DNA of 64,000 nucleotides. Source: Shewanella xiamenensis. Lineage in GTDB: Bacteria; Pseudomonadota; Gammaproteobacteria; Enterobacterales; Shewanellaceae. The DNA is taken from contig NZ_BMOP01000010.1 of NCBI RefSeq assembly GCF_014647135.1, positions 62,001-126,000 on the forward strand, read 5' to 3'. The stretch's first letter is position 1, and each line of letters starts with the position of its first letter. Both the position numbers and the translations under genes were made by a program. Under the pieces are notes generated by a model that made no database searches, was not told the DNA's origin, and was given only the letters and a program-made list of their open reading frames with translations. Shown here one piece after another: positions 1 to 7,823 of this stretch.

Positions 1-530
1 TTGATGCCGCTCCATTCATGGATGCGCACCCATGGCCAAGTCGCGATATCGGCAATGGTGTACTCATCACCGGCCAGATACTGATGCTTGGCTAACTGGG
101 TGTTCATTACTTCAAACAAACGTCGGCCTTCTTTTTGATAACGTTCAATGGCCGCGGGGATTTTTTCGGGGAAGTAACGGTAAAACACGTTAGCTTGACC
201 CATCATCGGGCCAACACCGCTCATTTGGAACATGAGCCACTGAATGACCTGCGAGCGTTTTTTAGGATCGGCAGGCAAAAACTTACCGGTTTTTTCCGCC
301 AGATACAGAAGAATTGCGCCGGACTCGAACACCACAAAGTCCTCGTTATCTCGGTCGATAATGGCTGGAATACGGCCATTAGGGTTAATGGCGAGAAACT
401 CAGGCTGCTTCTGTTCGTTGGTATTGAAATCTAATTTATGCACTCGATAGTCGAGACTCATTTCTTCAAGCGCGATGGAAATTTTAAAGCCGTTCGGGGT
501 CGCGGCGGTATATAAATCAATCATAGTCAT
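1..530 (-). CDS. Glutathione S-transferase, YfcG/YghU-like (3' end outside window)
   Basis: The minus-strand frame opens at an ATG at 530 (a second in-frame ATG is at 524) and runs off the left edge of the window without a stop, so about 176 residues are visible. The N-terminus reads [20 protein letters not shown], the start of the thioredoxin-like domain of the YfcG disulfide-bond oxidoreductase branch of GSTs. The 'NPNGRIPAI' and '[15 protein letters not shown]' segments contact glutathione in this family. The C-terminal '[11 protein letters not shown]' motif is the conserved N-capping box of the GST helical domain. The protein is probably a cytosolic glutathione-dependent disulfide reductase. 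It lies just downstream of, and in the same orientation as, a second GST, so the two may be co-transcribed. Family assignment is firm; the substrate is unknown. Confidence 0.88.
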   Translation of the reverse strand, partial: MTMIDLYTAATPNGFKISIALEEMSLDYRVHKLDFNTNEQKQPEFLAINPNGRIPAIIDRDNEDFVVFESGAILLYLAEKTGKFLPADPKKRSQVIQWLMFQMSGVGPMMGQANVFYRYFPEKIPAAIERYQKEGRRLFEVMNTQLAKHQYLAGDEYTIADIATWPWVRIHEWSGI

Positions 531-584
531 CCCTTAAGTCTTAACTGGTTAATGCTTAACTTGGGTGCCCAACGGGCATCGCTG

Positions 585-1217
585 CTAGTTTTTTGGGGTA
601 AGCGACACTATCGCGGGGCGCTGGGCCACTGTCGCAAACCATGCCTGAATATGGGGCAGGGTGTCATCCACCAGAATATCTAAGTTTTTAATAAAGCTAA
701 TAAAAACGTATGCAGAAATGTCGGCAATCGTAAAGTTATCGCCCGCAACATAGCTTGATTTGGCTAATTGTTGGTCTAAGGTCGGCAGGAAGTCAATGAC
801 CCGTTGGCGTGATTCTGCGCCCCAGGCTTCGACGCAATTTTCTCTATCTTTATAGATACCCGTTAGGTTTCTAAAGGCTTGAAAGCCGACCATCAGACCT
901 TGTAATTCAATGATACGTTGCCACATTTCTACTTTGGCACGCTCTAGCGGGCTGTTACCAAATAGTGATAGTGACGTTTCACTGGGATGGATTTCTTCTA
1001 AGTAGCGGCAAATAGCCACGGATTCACACAGATAGCTACCATCATCGAGTTCAAGCAGGGGAATACGGCCGTTTAAGCTTTTGGCTTTAAATTCAGGGCT
1101 GAGGTTTTCACCGCCGCGAATATCAACATTCACACGTGGGATATCGATGCCTTTTTCGGCGAGGAAAATACTCACGCGTCTTGCGCTTGGCGTAGGGGCT
1201 AATTCATAAAGCTTCAT
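585..1217 (-). CDS. Glutathione S-transferase family protein
   Basis: 210 residues, the normal length of a cytosolic GST. The N-terminal thioredoxin fold (about 1-80) starts MKLYELAPTPSARRVSIFLA and has the cis-proline segment 'LNGRIPLLELDDG' followed by 'LCESVAICRYLE', the glutathione-binding SxxI box. The helical domain (about 90-205) holds 'YVAGDNFTIADISAYVF', the N-capping motif. The gene is divergent from a TetR-family regulator, and the shared 155-base intergenic region has a candidate operator, so it is probably induced by whatever ligand that regulator senses. The GST immediately downstream on the same strand may be in the same transcript. The likely role is conjugation or reduction of electrophiles; the substrate cannot be read from the sequence. 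Confidence 0.88.
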   Translation of the reverse strand: MKLYELAPTPSARRVSIFLAEKGIDIPRVNVDIRGGENLSPEFKAKSLNGRIPLLELDDGSYLCESVAICRYLEEIHPSETSLSLFGNSPLERAKVEMWQRIIELQGLMVGFQAFRNLTGIYKDRENCVEAWGAESRQRVIDFLPTLDQQLAKSSYVAGDNFTIADISAYVFISFIKNLDILVDDTLPHIQAWFATVAQRPAIVSLTPKN

Positions 1218-1262
1218 GCTCTTTCCTTCTGTTAATCTTTAAGTTTGGCTAAATAGAGCTTT

Positions 1263-1313
1263 AACGGAACGATCGGTTAGGATAAAATTTACGCCATATC
1301 TAAACGGTCAGTC
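1263..1313. promoter_or_regulatory. Candidate TetR-type operator between GST and TetR genes
   Basis: The divergent intergenic region holds the near-palindrome AACGATCGGTT (about 1267-1277). A related half-site, CTAAACGGTC, starts at 1300. Similar GACCGATCGGTC-like palindromes are used by TetR regulators of the NemR/AcrR kind. The position between the two divergent starts fits autoregulation plus control of the GST. This is inferred from symmetry and location only. Confidence 0.35.
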
Positions 1314-1372
1314 AAGAATGTTTTTGCCATATAGCACTCCGTTTAATGCAGGCATCAATGTAGGTTTGAACC

Positions 1373-1984
1373 ATGGCACGCAGTTGTAATTTTGATAGAC
1401 AAGAAAAGCTCATTCAGGCGATGGAGCTGTTTTGGCGTAAGGGATTTGCCGAGACATCGATTGCCGATCTGGTCGAACACTTAGGGATTAATCGCTTCAG
1501 CTTGTATAACAGTTTTGGTGATAAACAGAGTTTATATCGTGAATGTTTACGTTTTTATCTCGACCATTATTCCTTTGGGGCGAAGGAGAAAATCCTGCAT
1601 GCACAGGCGGGATTAAATGAGATCTTGACCTATTTAGCGCGATTTGTGGCCTTGCAGCGCGAGCAAGAGTATGGCTGCTTTATGCAGAATGCAGTATTAG
1701 AAAAATGTCTCGATGATGACTGCGTGCAGCAAGAGTGCCAGCGCTTATTTGCCCAGTTGCAGACTCACTTCACCGGTGTATTACGCTACAGTCAGCGACA
1801 GGGTGAGTTATCTCAATCGGTTCAGCCTGAGTCGCTAGCGGCTTTTTTAGTGCTTCAATTACAAGGGATTAGAGTGTTAGGCAAGGCGAAGGAATACGCC
1901 CTGTTGGATAACGCATTTACGGTATTAAGCGAATACCTTAAGAGTCTCGCGTTGACGCCACTTAAGCCCGTCGATGTGAAATAG
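1373..1984 (+). CDS. TetR/AcrR family transcriptional regulator
   Basis: 203 residues. The N-terminal 60 residues form the TetR DNA-binding domain: 'KLIQAMELFWRKGFAETSIADLVEHLGINRFSLYNSFGDKQSLY' (described here in pieces) has the helix-turn-helix 'SIADLVEHLGINRFSLYNSF' followed by the usual DK linker to helix 4. The C-terminal part is all-helical and would be the ligand and dimer domain. The gene is divergent from a glutathione S-transferase gene, so it most likely represses that gene and itself in response to an electrophile or a related small molecule. The start at 1373 gives the typical short N-terminal extension; only a weak ribosome site (TAGG) precedes it. Confidence 0.88.
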   Translation: MARSCNFDRQEKLIQAMELFWRKGFAETSIADLVEHLGINRFSLYNSFGDKQSLYRECLRFYLDHYSFGAKEKILHAQAGLNEILTYLARFVALQREQEYGCFMQNAVLEKCLDDDCVQQECQRLFAQLQTHFTGVLRYSQRQGELSQSVQPESLAAFLVLQLQGIRVLGKAKEYALLDNAFTVLSEYLKSLALTPLKPVDVK

Positions 1985-2057
1985 GGCGTAGATTAAACCG
2001 ATAAGTATGAGACCAAGTCAATGCTTGGCCTCGTGAACCGCAAAACTTATGCAAAAA

Positions 2058-2771
2058 CTAAAAGTCCAACTCGAGGGCAAAGCACAAGTAGGCCATTAAT
2101 TGGCTACAGTGGGCGAATTGTTCGGCGCAGTAGCGGGTGGCATCGGCTTGGCAGAGCCGTTCAAAGGGAATGGGTTTTAGCGCGATAAAGTCCTTACGTT
2201 TGAGCTCGGTTAGCATGGAGTGATGCTTATCGAATCCCTTTGGCGGGCGCGTCAAACTATCACCATCCATCACAAATCCATGGTCTATTAAGGTTTGCAG
2301 CGCTTTTTTGTAGCCATTGGGATTTTCATCAATACAAGTCCGAATCGCATTGAGCGCCTTCGACTCGGGGTGCCAAATACCCGCGGCAATAAAACATCCA
2401 TCCTCGGCAATGTGTAAATACAGCCCTGGTGCATGCACATCTTTACCCTGAAAATGCCGAAACTGGATCCCCACATTGGTCTTGTAGGGTGTCTTATCGT
2501 TGCTAAAACGGCTATCGCGCTGCGGGCGCATTAAGCTGCCACCGACTTTTTTGGCTACCGCGGTCAATCTTGGTGAAATCGCAATTATATGAGGCTGAAT
2601 TTGTTCGATAAAACGCAGTGCGGGCGTTCTGACGTTATCTTCATATTCATCCTGATGAGCTTTAAACCAGTCGCGGGAATTATTGAGCGAAAGCCGTTTG
2701 AGAAAATCTAAGCTGGCAGCGGTAAATGCCAACTCGGTTCGAGGTTGTGCGGTGAGCTTAGTCATATCCAT
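2058..2771 (-). CDS. DUF2461 (TIGR02453) family protein
   Basis: About 237 residues with the hallmark of the DUF2461 family near the N-terminus: 'LDFLKRLSLNNSRDWFKAHQ', then 'RFSNDKTPYKTNVGIQF' and 'GLYLHIAEDGCFIAAGIWHP'. The biochemical function of the family is unknown. The frame stays open to 2816, but the start at 2771 (MDMTKLTAQ) has AAAGG four bases upstream and trims the extension to the usual length; an ATG at 2765 is also possible. The gene stands alone, divergent from the TonB receptor gene and convergent with the TetR gene. Family call is confident; no function is claimed. Confidence 0.8.
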   Translation of the reverse strand: MDMTKLTAQPRTELAFTAASLDFLKRLSLNNSRDWFKAHQDEYEDNVRTPALRFIEQIQPHIIAISPRLTAVAKKVGGSLMRPQRDSRFSNDKTPYKTNVGIQFRHFQGKDVHAPGLYLHIAEDGCFIAAGIWHPESKALNAIRTCIDENPNGYKKALQTLIDHGFVMDGDSLTRPPKGFDKHHSMLTELKRKDFIALKPIPFERLCQADATRYCAEQFAHCSQLMAYLCFALELDF

Positions 2772-2917
2772 AAAACCTTTGAGGTGCTTGAGACTGAGAT
2801 TCCGACTGTTAGTCAAAACAGGTTAGTGCGAGTTGAACAAATGTGTGTGGATATTGCAAATTCTTCGAGTATTTCCCTGCAGTTACCATCAGGTTGTGAT
2901 TTACATGTAAAGCCAGG

Positions 2918-2932
2918 TGAGAATTATTCTCA
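2918..2932 (+). promoter_or_regulatory. Fur box upstream of TonB-dependent receptor
   Basis: TGAGAATTATTCTCA is a 7-1-7 inverted repeat that differs from the Fur consensus TGATAATnATTATCA by one base in each half. It lies 64 bases before the receptor start, the expected place for an iron-repressed promoter. It is the only site of this quality noticed in the window. Confidence 0.8.
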
Positions 2933-2995
2933 TCTTTGACGTTGATGCCTATAATGCCGCCCTATTTTTTACACTATGTAACAGGGGATGGGGAG

Positions 2996-5209
2996 ATGGG
3001 ATATCAACCTAAGAGCACGATATCAAAAGCAATCATGGGCTGTTTGGGCTTAAGCGTATTGCCCGCGTTGCCACTCAATGCCAAGGAAGTATTAGGAGCG
3101 CCTAAGGTCGAGCCAATTGAGATATTACAAGTACATGGCCAGCAATACCGCCGAGCGACCACTATGACTAAGCCGGGCGAGGCGATCATCTCGATGGAGC
3201 AAATTGAAGAGATGCAAGCGACCACATTTGCTGAAGTTATCGATGATATGGCCGGTGCCCATGTTGATGGTGGTACTCGCAGTGGCGGCGAGCGCATTAA
3301 CGTATGGGGATTTGGCGAAACCGAAGATTTCAACATTTATGTCGATAACGCCCCCGTGGGATTTGAGCAGTATCGCTATGGGTCGTTCTTCTTAGATCCC
3401 GATTTAATCAAGCGAGTCGAAGTGATTAAAGGGGCCCACGATGTCCGCTCAGGTAACGGCGGCTTTGGCGGCTCCATGTATGTTGTGACTAAATCTGCTG
3501 ATGATTTTTTAAATTACAATCAAAACCTTGGCGCCCGAGTCAAAGCCAGTTACGCCAGTAATAACGACGCCAAAAGCTACACGGGAACGGTTTATGGACG
3601 AGCGAATCAACAACTTTCAGGTTTATTGCATGTCACCCGCCGCGATGCGGGGGATGTGACGCTCGCCAATGGTGAAGCATTTGAATACTCAGGTTATGAG
3701 CAAAATAATTACCTTGGCAAACTGGATTATGAGCAAGGTGACCATCAACTCATGTTGAGCCTGACCCATTATCTCGACGAAGGCCGAAAGCCTTGGGCCA
3801 ATCGCCGCGGTCCTATGCCCGCGATTTCTGATTATAACATCCGTAAATATGGCTCCTATGAACTGGCGCTCTATGCCACCACGGCCTACAACACCTATGA
3901 AGACAATACCTGGTCGGCGAATTATCGCTATTCCCCAAGTAATCCTTTAATTGATACCCAAATTGTGGTTTCCCATTCTGCCAATGCACGCCATTGGATC
4001 AGGCCGCCAATCGCGTGGGAAAAGATGACAGTCTCCGTCGGCAACTTCGGCCATGAATCTTGGTTGGATTACAAGCGTGACTACATTGACATCAACAACT
4101 TAAGTATTGTTGGTAATCATGAAATCACCACTGGATTGCAGTTCCGCAGTCTCGATAGGGATTCAATGGTCTTTAACAAAAGTTATGAGAAAAATCCCGA
4201 GAAAAACTACGGTTGGTACACTCCTTACTATCAGCCCGAAGGGCGTCAGGATACCTATGCAGTCTATTTGCGCGATGCGATTAGTGTGACGGATGAGCTG
4301 ACCATCACTCCTTCGCTACGATATGACTTTATCTACAGCATTGGTCGCCCCAACATTGCCCCCGATTACAACGATATCGAGGCAGGGCACGACTACAGTT
4401 CGACTCACCATTCGGGCTTTTCACCGCGATTGGGTATCGACTACCAGTTAACAGCGAATACTCGAGTGAATTTCGATTACGCCTACAGCTTACAGGCGCC
4501 AGTGGTCGATGAAATCTATGCAGTGCAATACGCCAAGGCGAGCATTACTGGCACGAGTCGAGATATCGATGTGGAGCGTCTGCACGCCTTTAAACTGGGC
4601 TTAATGACGCAGCAAACGAGTCTTTTTGCCGCCCAAGATACGCTTTCAACCCAAGTGACCCTCTTTGCCAACTTGGGACGGGACGATATTGCTCAGCGCC
4701 GCGGTGCAAAGTCCGACCCAAATCAAGCGATTCAAAGTGGTTATACCAATCTTGACGGCTATGAGATCTACGGCGCCGATCTCGAGTCCCAATACCGTTA
4801 TCAGGATTTCTTCAGTGACTTAGCCGTTTCTTGGTTACAGGGCGAGCATCAGGGATCGCTCAGAGACAGCCAAGGCGAGGATGAATACCTTGCGAATATC
4901 GCGCCGCTGGATATTCGCCTGCGTGTGGGTATGTATATTACCGATGACATTTCAGTTGCTTGGCAGGGGACTTGGTATGATGCACAGGATAATGTGCCTG
5001 AAGGTGATATTTTTAATGCAGAGTCCCCAAGTGAGAATTACTTCTTACAAAATATATATTTAGCCTACGAGCCTCAAGAAACACTGAAAGGGCTCAGCGT
5101 GCGTTTAATGGCAAAAAATCTCACAAATCAGCAGGTGACGCCGTTTCTGTCGGATGGTATCCCCGCGCCGGGGCGAGATGTCAGACTCAGTTTAGCTTAT
5201 GAATTTTAA
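2996..5209 (+). CDS. TonB-dependent outer-membrane receptor, haem/iron type
   Basis: The start at 2996 (MGYQPKSTISKAIMG) is chosen because GGGGAG directly precedes it and it gives a signal peptide ending near 'LPLNAKE'; the upstream ATG at 2936 has neither. The protein is about 737 residues. A TonB-box-like stretch (IEILQVHG) is followed by the plug domain ('ISMEQIEEMQATTFAEVIDDMAGAHVDGG' region, 'VEVIKGAHDVRSGNGGFGGSM'). A long beta-barrel follows, ending in aromatic Phe (SLAYEF), as outer-membrane barrels do. The plug sequence resembles haemoglobin/haem receptors of the TonB family. A Fur box sits 64 bases upstream, so expression should rise when iron is low. No periplasmic binding protein or ABC genes are adjacent, so the exact ligand is uncertain. 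Confidence 0.87.
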   Translation: MGYQPKSTISKAIMGCLGLSVLPALPLNAKEVLGAPKVEPIEILQVHGQQYRRATTMTKPGEAIISMEQIEEMQATTFAEVIDDMAGAHVDGGTRSGGERINVWGFGETEDFNIYVDNAPVGFEQYRYGSFFLDPDLIKRVEVIKGAHDVRSGNGGFGGSMYVVTKSADDFLNYNQNLGARVKASYASNNDAKSYTGTVYGRANQQLSGLLHVTRRDAGDVTLANGEAFEYSGYEQNNYLGKLDYEQGDHQLMLSLTHYLDEGRKPWANRRGPMPAISDYNIRKYGSYELALYATTAYNTYEDNTWSANYRYSPSNPLIDTQIVVSHSANARHWIRPPIAWEKMTVSVGNFGHESWLDYKRDYIDINNLSIVGNHEITTGLQFRSLDRDSMVFNKSYEKNPEKNYGWYTPYYQPEGRQDTYAVYLRDAISVTDELTITPSLRYDFIYSIGRPNIAPDYNDIEAGHDYSSTHHSGFSPRLGIDYQLTANTRVNFDYAYSLQAPVVDEIYAVQYAKASITGTSRDIDVERLHAFKLGLMTQQTSLFAAQDTLSTQVTLFANLGRDDIAQRRGAKSDPNQAIQSGYTNLDGYEIYGADLESQYRYQDFFSDLAVSWLQGEHQGSLRDSQGEDEYLANIAPLDIRLRVGMYITDDISVAWQGTWYDAQDNVPEGDIFNAESPSENYFLQNIYLAYEPQETLKGLSVRLMAKNLTNQQVTPFLSDGIPAPGRDVRLSLAYEF

Positions 5210-5343
5210 GGATTAAATGGCAATTCTAAGGGTGAAGAAATAGATAACTCATATAAAAAATAGGGTTATCTTGCCTTCCCCCCTGCCGTGAAAAGCCAAT
5301 TTATGGCATAATCCGCGTTTTATTACGCATATAGACAGAAAAA

Positions 5344-5907
5344 ATGACTGAAAATGAATTGCTAACTCGCTGTGGCGGCAAATGTGAACTCTGCGCAAGT
5401 GACGTCGAACTCTCTATTTATGACTTACCGGCTTCCGATGGTCATGAAAACGAGATTATGATTTGTGAAAATTGCAGCAGCCAAATTGCAGCGCCGGATA
5501 CTATGGACATGAACCACTGGCGTTGTCTGAACGACAGCATGTGGAGCCAAGTCCCTGCGGTTCAAGTGATGTCATATCGCATGCTGAAACGCTTAAGCGG
5601 TGAAAGCTGGGCGCAGGATCTGCTCGATATGTTGTATCTTGAAGATGATTTACGCGCTTGGGGTGATGCCGAAGCCGCTGCCTCCAGTGATGATACGCCA
5701 CCGACTTTAGACAGCAACGGTGCCGTGCTTAACGCCGGCGATACCGTGGTCATCATTAAAGATCTTAACGTCAAAGGTACCAGCTTTGTGGCAAAACGTG
5801 GCACCGCAGTACGCAATATTTCGTTGACCAACAATCCAGAGCATATCGAAGGTCGTGTGAATGGTACTCGCATTGTGATCCTGACCTGTTTTGTGAAAAA
5901 GTCTTAA
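5344..5907 (+). CDS. PhnA-domain (YjdM-like) zinc-ribbon protein
   Basis: 187 residues. The N-terminal zinc ribbon has two CxxC pairs ('CGGKCELCASD' and 'MICENCSSQ'), followed by 'MNHWRCLNDSMWSQVPAVQVMSYRML', typical of the PhnA/YjdM family. The C-terminal 70 residues ('DTVVIIKDLNVKGTSFVAKRGTAVRNISLTNNPEHIEGRVNG') are the compact SH3-like PhnA domain. Despite the name, E. coli YjdM is not the phosphonoacetate hydrolase and its role is unclear. The gene is monocistronic: a clear intrinsic terminator follows 30 bases after the stop. Confidence 0.88.
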   Translation: MTENELLTRCGGKCELCASDVELSIYDLPASDGHENEIMICENCSSQIAAPDTMDMNHWRCLNDSMWSQVPAVQVMSYRMLKRLSGESWAQDLLDMLYLEDDLRAWGDAEAAASSDDTPPTLDSNGAVLNAGDTVVIIKDLNVKGTSFVAKRGTAVRNISLTNNPEHIEGRVNGTRIVILTCFVKKS

Positions 5908-5936
5908 GTCATTTCGCTTAAACTTGCTTAAACGTA

Positions 5937-5972
5937 AAACCGCCCAATTTGTATCAATTGGGCGGTTTTTTT
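5937..5972 (+). terminator. Intrinsic terminator after PhnA-domain gene
   Basis: A 13-base stem AAACCGCCCAATT / AATTGGGCGGTTT encloses a short loop and runs directly into a T tract. Confidence 0.9.
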
Positions 5973-6081
5973 ATGCAGAATTTACTCTTATCTACCCACT
6001 AAAAGTAGCCACATATACAAATCATTAAATTAGGCGATAAAATGGTTAGCATGTGAAGAATCTTTATATAGAGATAAACCT

Positions 6082-6621
6082 ATGGCAAACGACTCGCAAC
6101 TACTCGACGCAAAGCAAATGTCGGCTTCAGTTGAAGATGGATTAGATAAAATCCTCGGCCAGTGGCGGGCTGAAGGGGTGACAGAGGATTTAGTCCCAAT
6201 GGCGGTGTTAGGGCGCATCGCAAGGCTGACCAAATATATGGAAAACGCTATCGCCTTATGCCACGGCGAATTTGGCTTAGGTCAGGGGGAGTTTGATGTG
6301 CTCGCGACACTCAGACGCTCAGGTAAGCCTTATACTTTATCGCCTTCGCAGCTGTATCAAAGCATGATGTTAAGTTCAGGCGCCATGACCAGTCGTTTAG
6401 ACCGACTGGAAAATAAAGGCTTGATTGCCCGTGAGCACTGTAAGGAAGATCGCCGTGCCGTGCATGTTTCCCTCACTTCGGCAGGTAAAGCACTGATTGA
6501 GGCTGCGCTCCCCAAACATATCCAATGTCAGAGCGCGCTATTATCGGGGGTCCAGACTGCTGAGCGTGTGGCATTGCAGCAAATTTTAAAACACTGGTTA
6601 ACCCAGTTTGAAGGCGAATAA
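6082..6621 (+). CDS. MarR family transcriptional regulator
   Basis: 179 residues. The central winged helix-turn-helix is clear: 'EFDVLATLRRSGKPYTLSPSQLYQSMM', recognition helix 'SSGAMTSRLDRLENKGLI' and wing 'REHCKEDRRAVHVSLTSAGKALIEAALP', the signature MarR DxRxxxVxLTxxG motif. The first 40 residues and the C-terminus are helical and would dimerise. The next gene, 63 bases downstream on the same strand, encodes an AstE/ASPA-like deacylase; the two may be co-transcribed. The regulated gene and ligand are not evident. Confidence 0.88.
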   Translation: MANDSQLLDAKQMSASVEDGLDKILGQWRAEGVTEDLVPMAVLGRIARLTKYMENAIALCHGEFGLGQGEFDVLATLRRSGKPYTLSPSQLYQSMMLSSGAMTSRLDRLENKGLIAREHCKEDRRAVHVSLTSAGKALIEAALPKHIQCQSALLSGVQTAERVALQQILKHWLTQFEGE

Positions 6622-6690
6622 TAGCTTGGGCGTGTTAAGGCTTAATACTAGAGTTATCACATACAGCGCAATGCATATCAGGGAGTGACC

Positions 6691-7704
6691 ATGGTTAAAA
6701 AACGCGAAGCGTTTGAGATTGAAGGCAAACGAGTCATTGCGGGTACGCAAATGGGGATTAAATTACCCGCTGCCAAGCTTTATACCGATACCCAACTCGA
6801 TATTCATGTCGAAGTCTTTCACGGCCTCAAACCTGGGCCGACACTCTTAGTCTGTGCTGCTATCCATGGCGATGAGCTCAATGGTATTGAGATCTGTCGG
6901 CGGTTACTTGGACGGGTTAACCCTAAAAATTTAGCCGGTACTCTGATTGTGGTGCCCATAGTCAATGTGTTTGGTTTTATTCAACAATCCCGTTATTTAC
7001 CCGATAGGCGCGATCTCAACCGTTGCTTCCCAGGCTCCAGTAAAGGGGCGTTGGCAAGCCGGTTAGCCAACCTGTTTGCTACTCAGTTATTAGTCCATGC
7101 AACCCATGTGATTGATTTGCATACGGGGGCTATCCATAGAGATAACTTACCGCAAATCCGTTGCGATACCGGTGATGAAACTATGTTAGCCATGGCGAAT
7201 GCCTTTGGCGCACCGCTTATTATGCACTCTAAGGCGCGTAGCGTGTCGATGCGCGGCTATGCGAATCAGCAGGGCATTCCCTGTATTTTGTATGAGGCGG
7301 GCGAGGCGCTGCGCTTTAGTGAGCTTGCAATTAAGTCGGGTCTTAAGGGCGTGCTCAATGTGATGCGTAGCCTTGGTATGCTCAAGGGGCGAGTCAGTAA
7401 CAAGATTGCGAGTGTCAGTGCGATACGCAGCTATTGGATCCGCAGTGAGTCCGATGGCTTAGTCAATATGAAGCTCAAACTCGGTCAACGGGTTAATAAG
7501 GGCTATATTATTGCCCATATTGTCAGTCCGCATGGCGGTGATAGTGTGGCGATCCGCGCGCCAACGGATGGCATTATCATCGGGATCAGTAATATTCCTG
7601 TGACGAATGAAGGCGAGGGCATGTTTCATATTGCGCAGTTCGAAGGCGATGAGATCGAAATTGCTAACGAGCAACTCGATGAGTTTTTAATGGAATATGC
7701 TTAG
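6691..7704 (+). CDS. Succinylglutamate desuccinylase/aspartoacylase family protein
   Basis: 337 residues. Zinc carboxypeptidase-like fold: 'AAIHGDELNGIEICRRLLG' supplies the His and Glu zinc ligands, and 'HVIDLHTGAIHRDNLPQIR' gives the third ligand (His of DLHTG) and substrate-contact Arg. A C-terminal beta-barrel domain (about 230-330) contains a lipoyl-like 'SDGLVNMKLKLGQRVNKGYIIAHI' segment, found in the M14 AstE/ASPA subgroup of putative deacylases. The ATG at 6691 is preferred over the in-frame GTG at 6685 because GGGAG lies at 6681-6685. It would hydrolyse an N-acyl amino acid or similar amide; the substrate is unknown. A hairpin terminator follows. Confidence 0.85.
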   Translation: MVKKREAFEIEGKRVIAGTQMGIKLPAAKLYTDTQLDIHVEVFHGLKPGPTLLVCAAIHGDELNGIEICRRLLGRVNPKNLAGTLIVVPIVNVFGFIQQSRYLPDRRDLNRCFPGSSKGALASRLANLFATQLLVHATHVIDLHTGAIHRDNLPQIRCDTGDETMLAMANAFGAPLIMHSKARSVSMRGYANQQGIPCILYEAGEALRFSELAIKSGLKGVLNVMRSLGMLKGRVSNKIASVSAIRSYWIRSESDGLVNMKLKLGQRVNKGYIIAHIVSPHGGDSVAIRAPTDGIIIGISNIPVTNEGEGMFHIAQFEGDEIEIANEQLDEFLMEYA

Positions 7705-7735
7705 GCTGTTATTCTGCCAGTATTTGCTAAAAAAG

Positions 7736-7767
7736 CAGCCATCAGTTTACTGATGGCTGTTGTTTTT
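7736..7767. terminator. Intrinsic terminator between convergent genes
   Basis: A perfect 10-base stem CAGCCATCAG / CTGATGGCTG with loop TTTA is followed by TTGTTTTT on the plus strand. On the minus strand the stem is followed by CTTTTTT, so it can serve both the deacylase gene and the chemotaxis-receptor gene. Confidence 0.85.
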
Positions 7768-7823
7768 ATGTGGTTATCTCGGCTCTGATACATTTAGCCA
7801 TATAAGTATCAATGCACTTATTG

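Noticed and set aside
2745..2939. 64-codon plus-strand frame upstream of the TonB receptor
   Set aside because: It overlaps the DUF2461 gene start and the Fur-controlled promoter, and has no domain.
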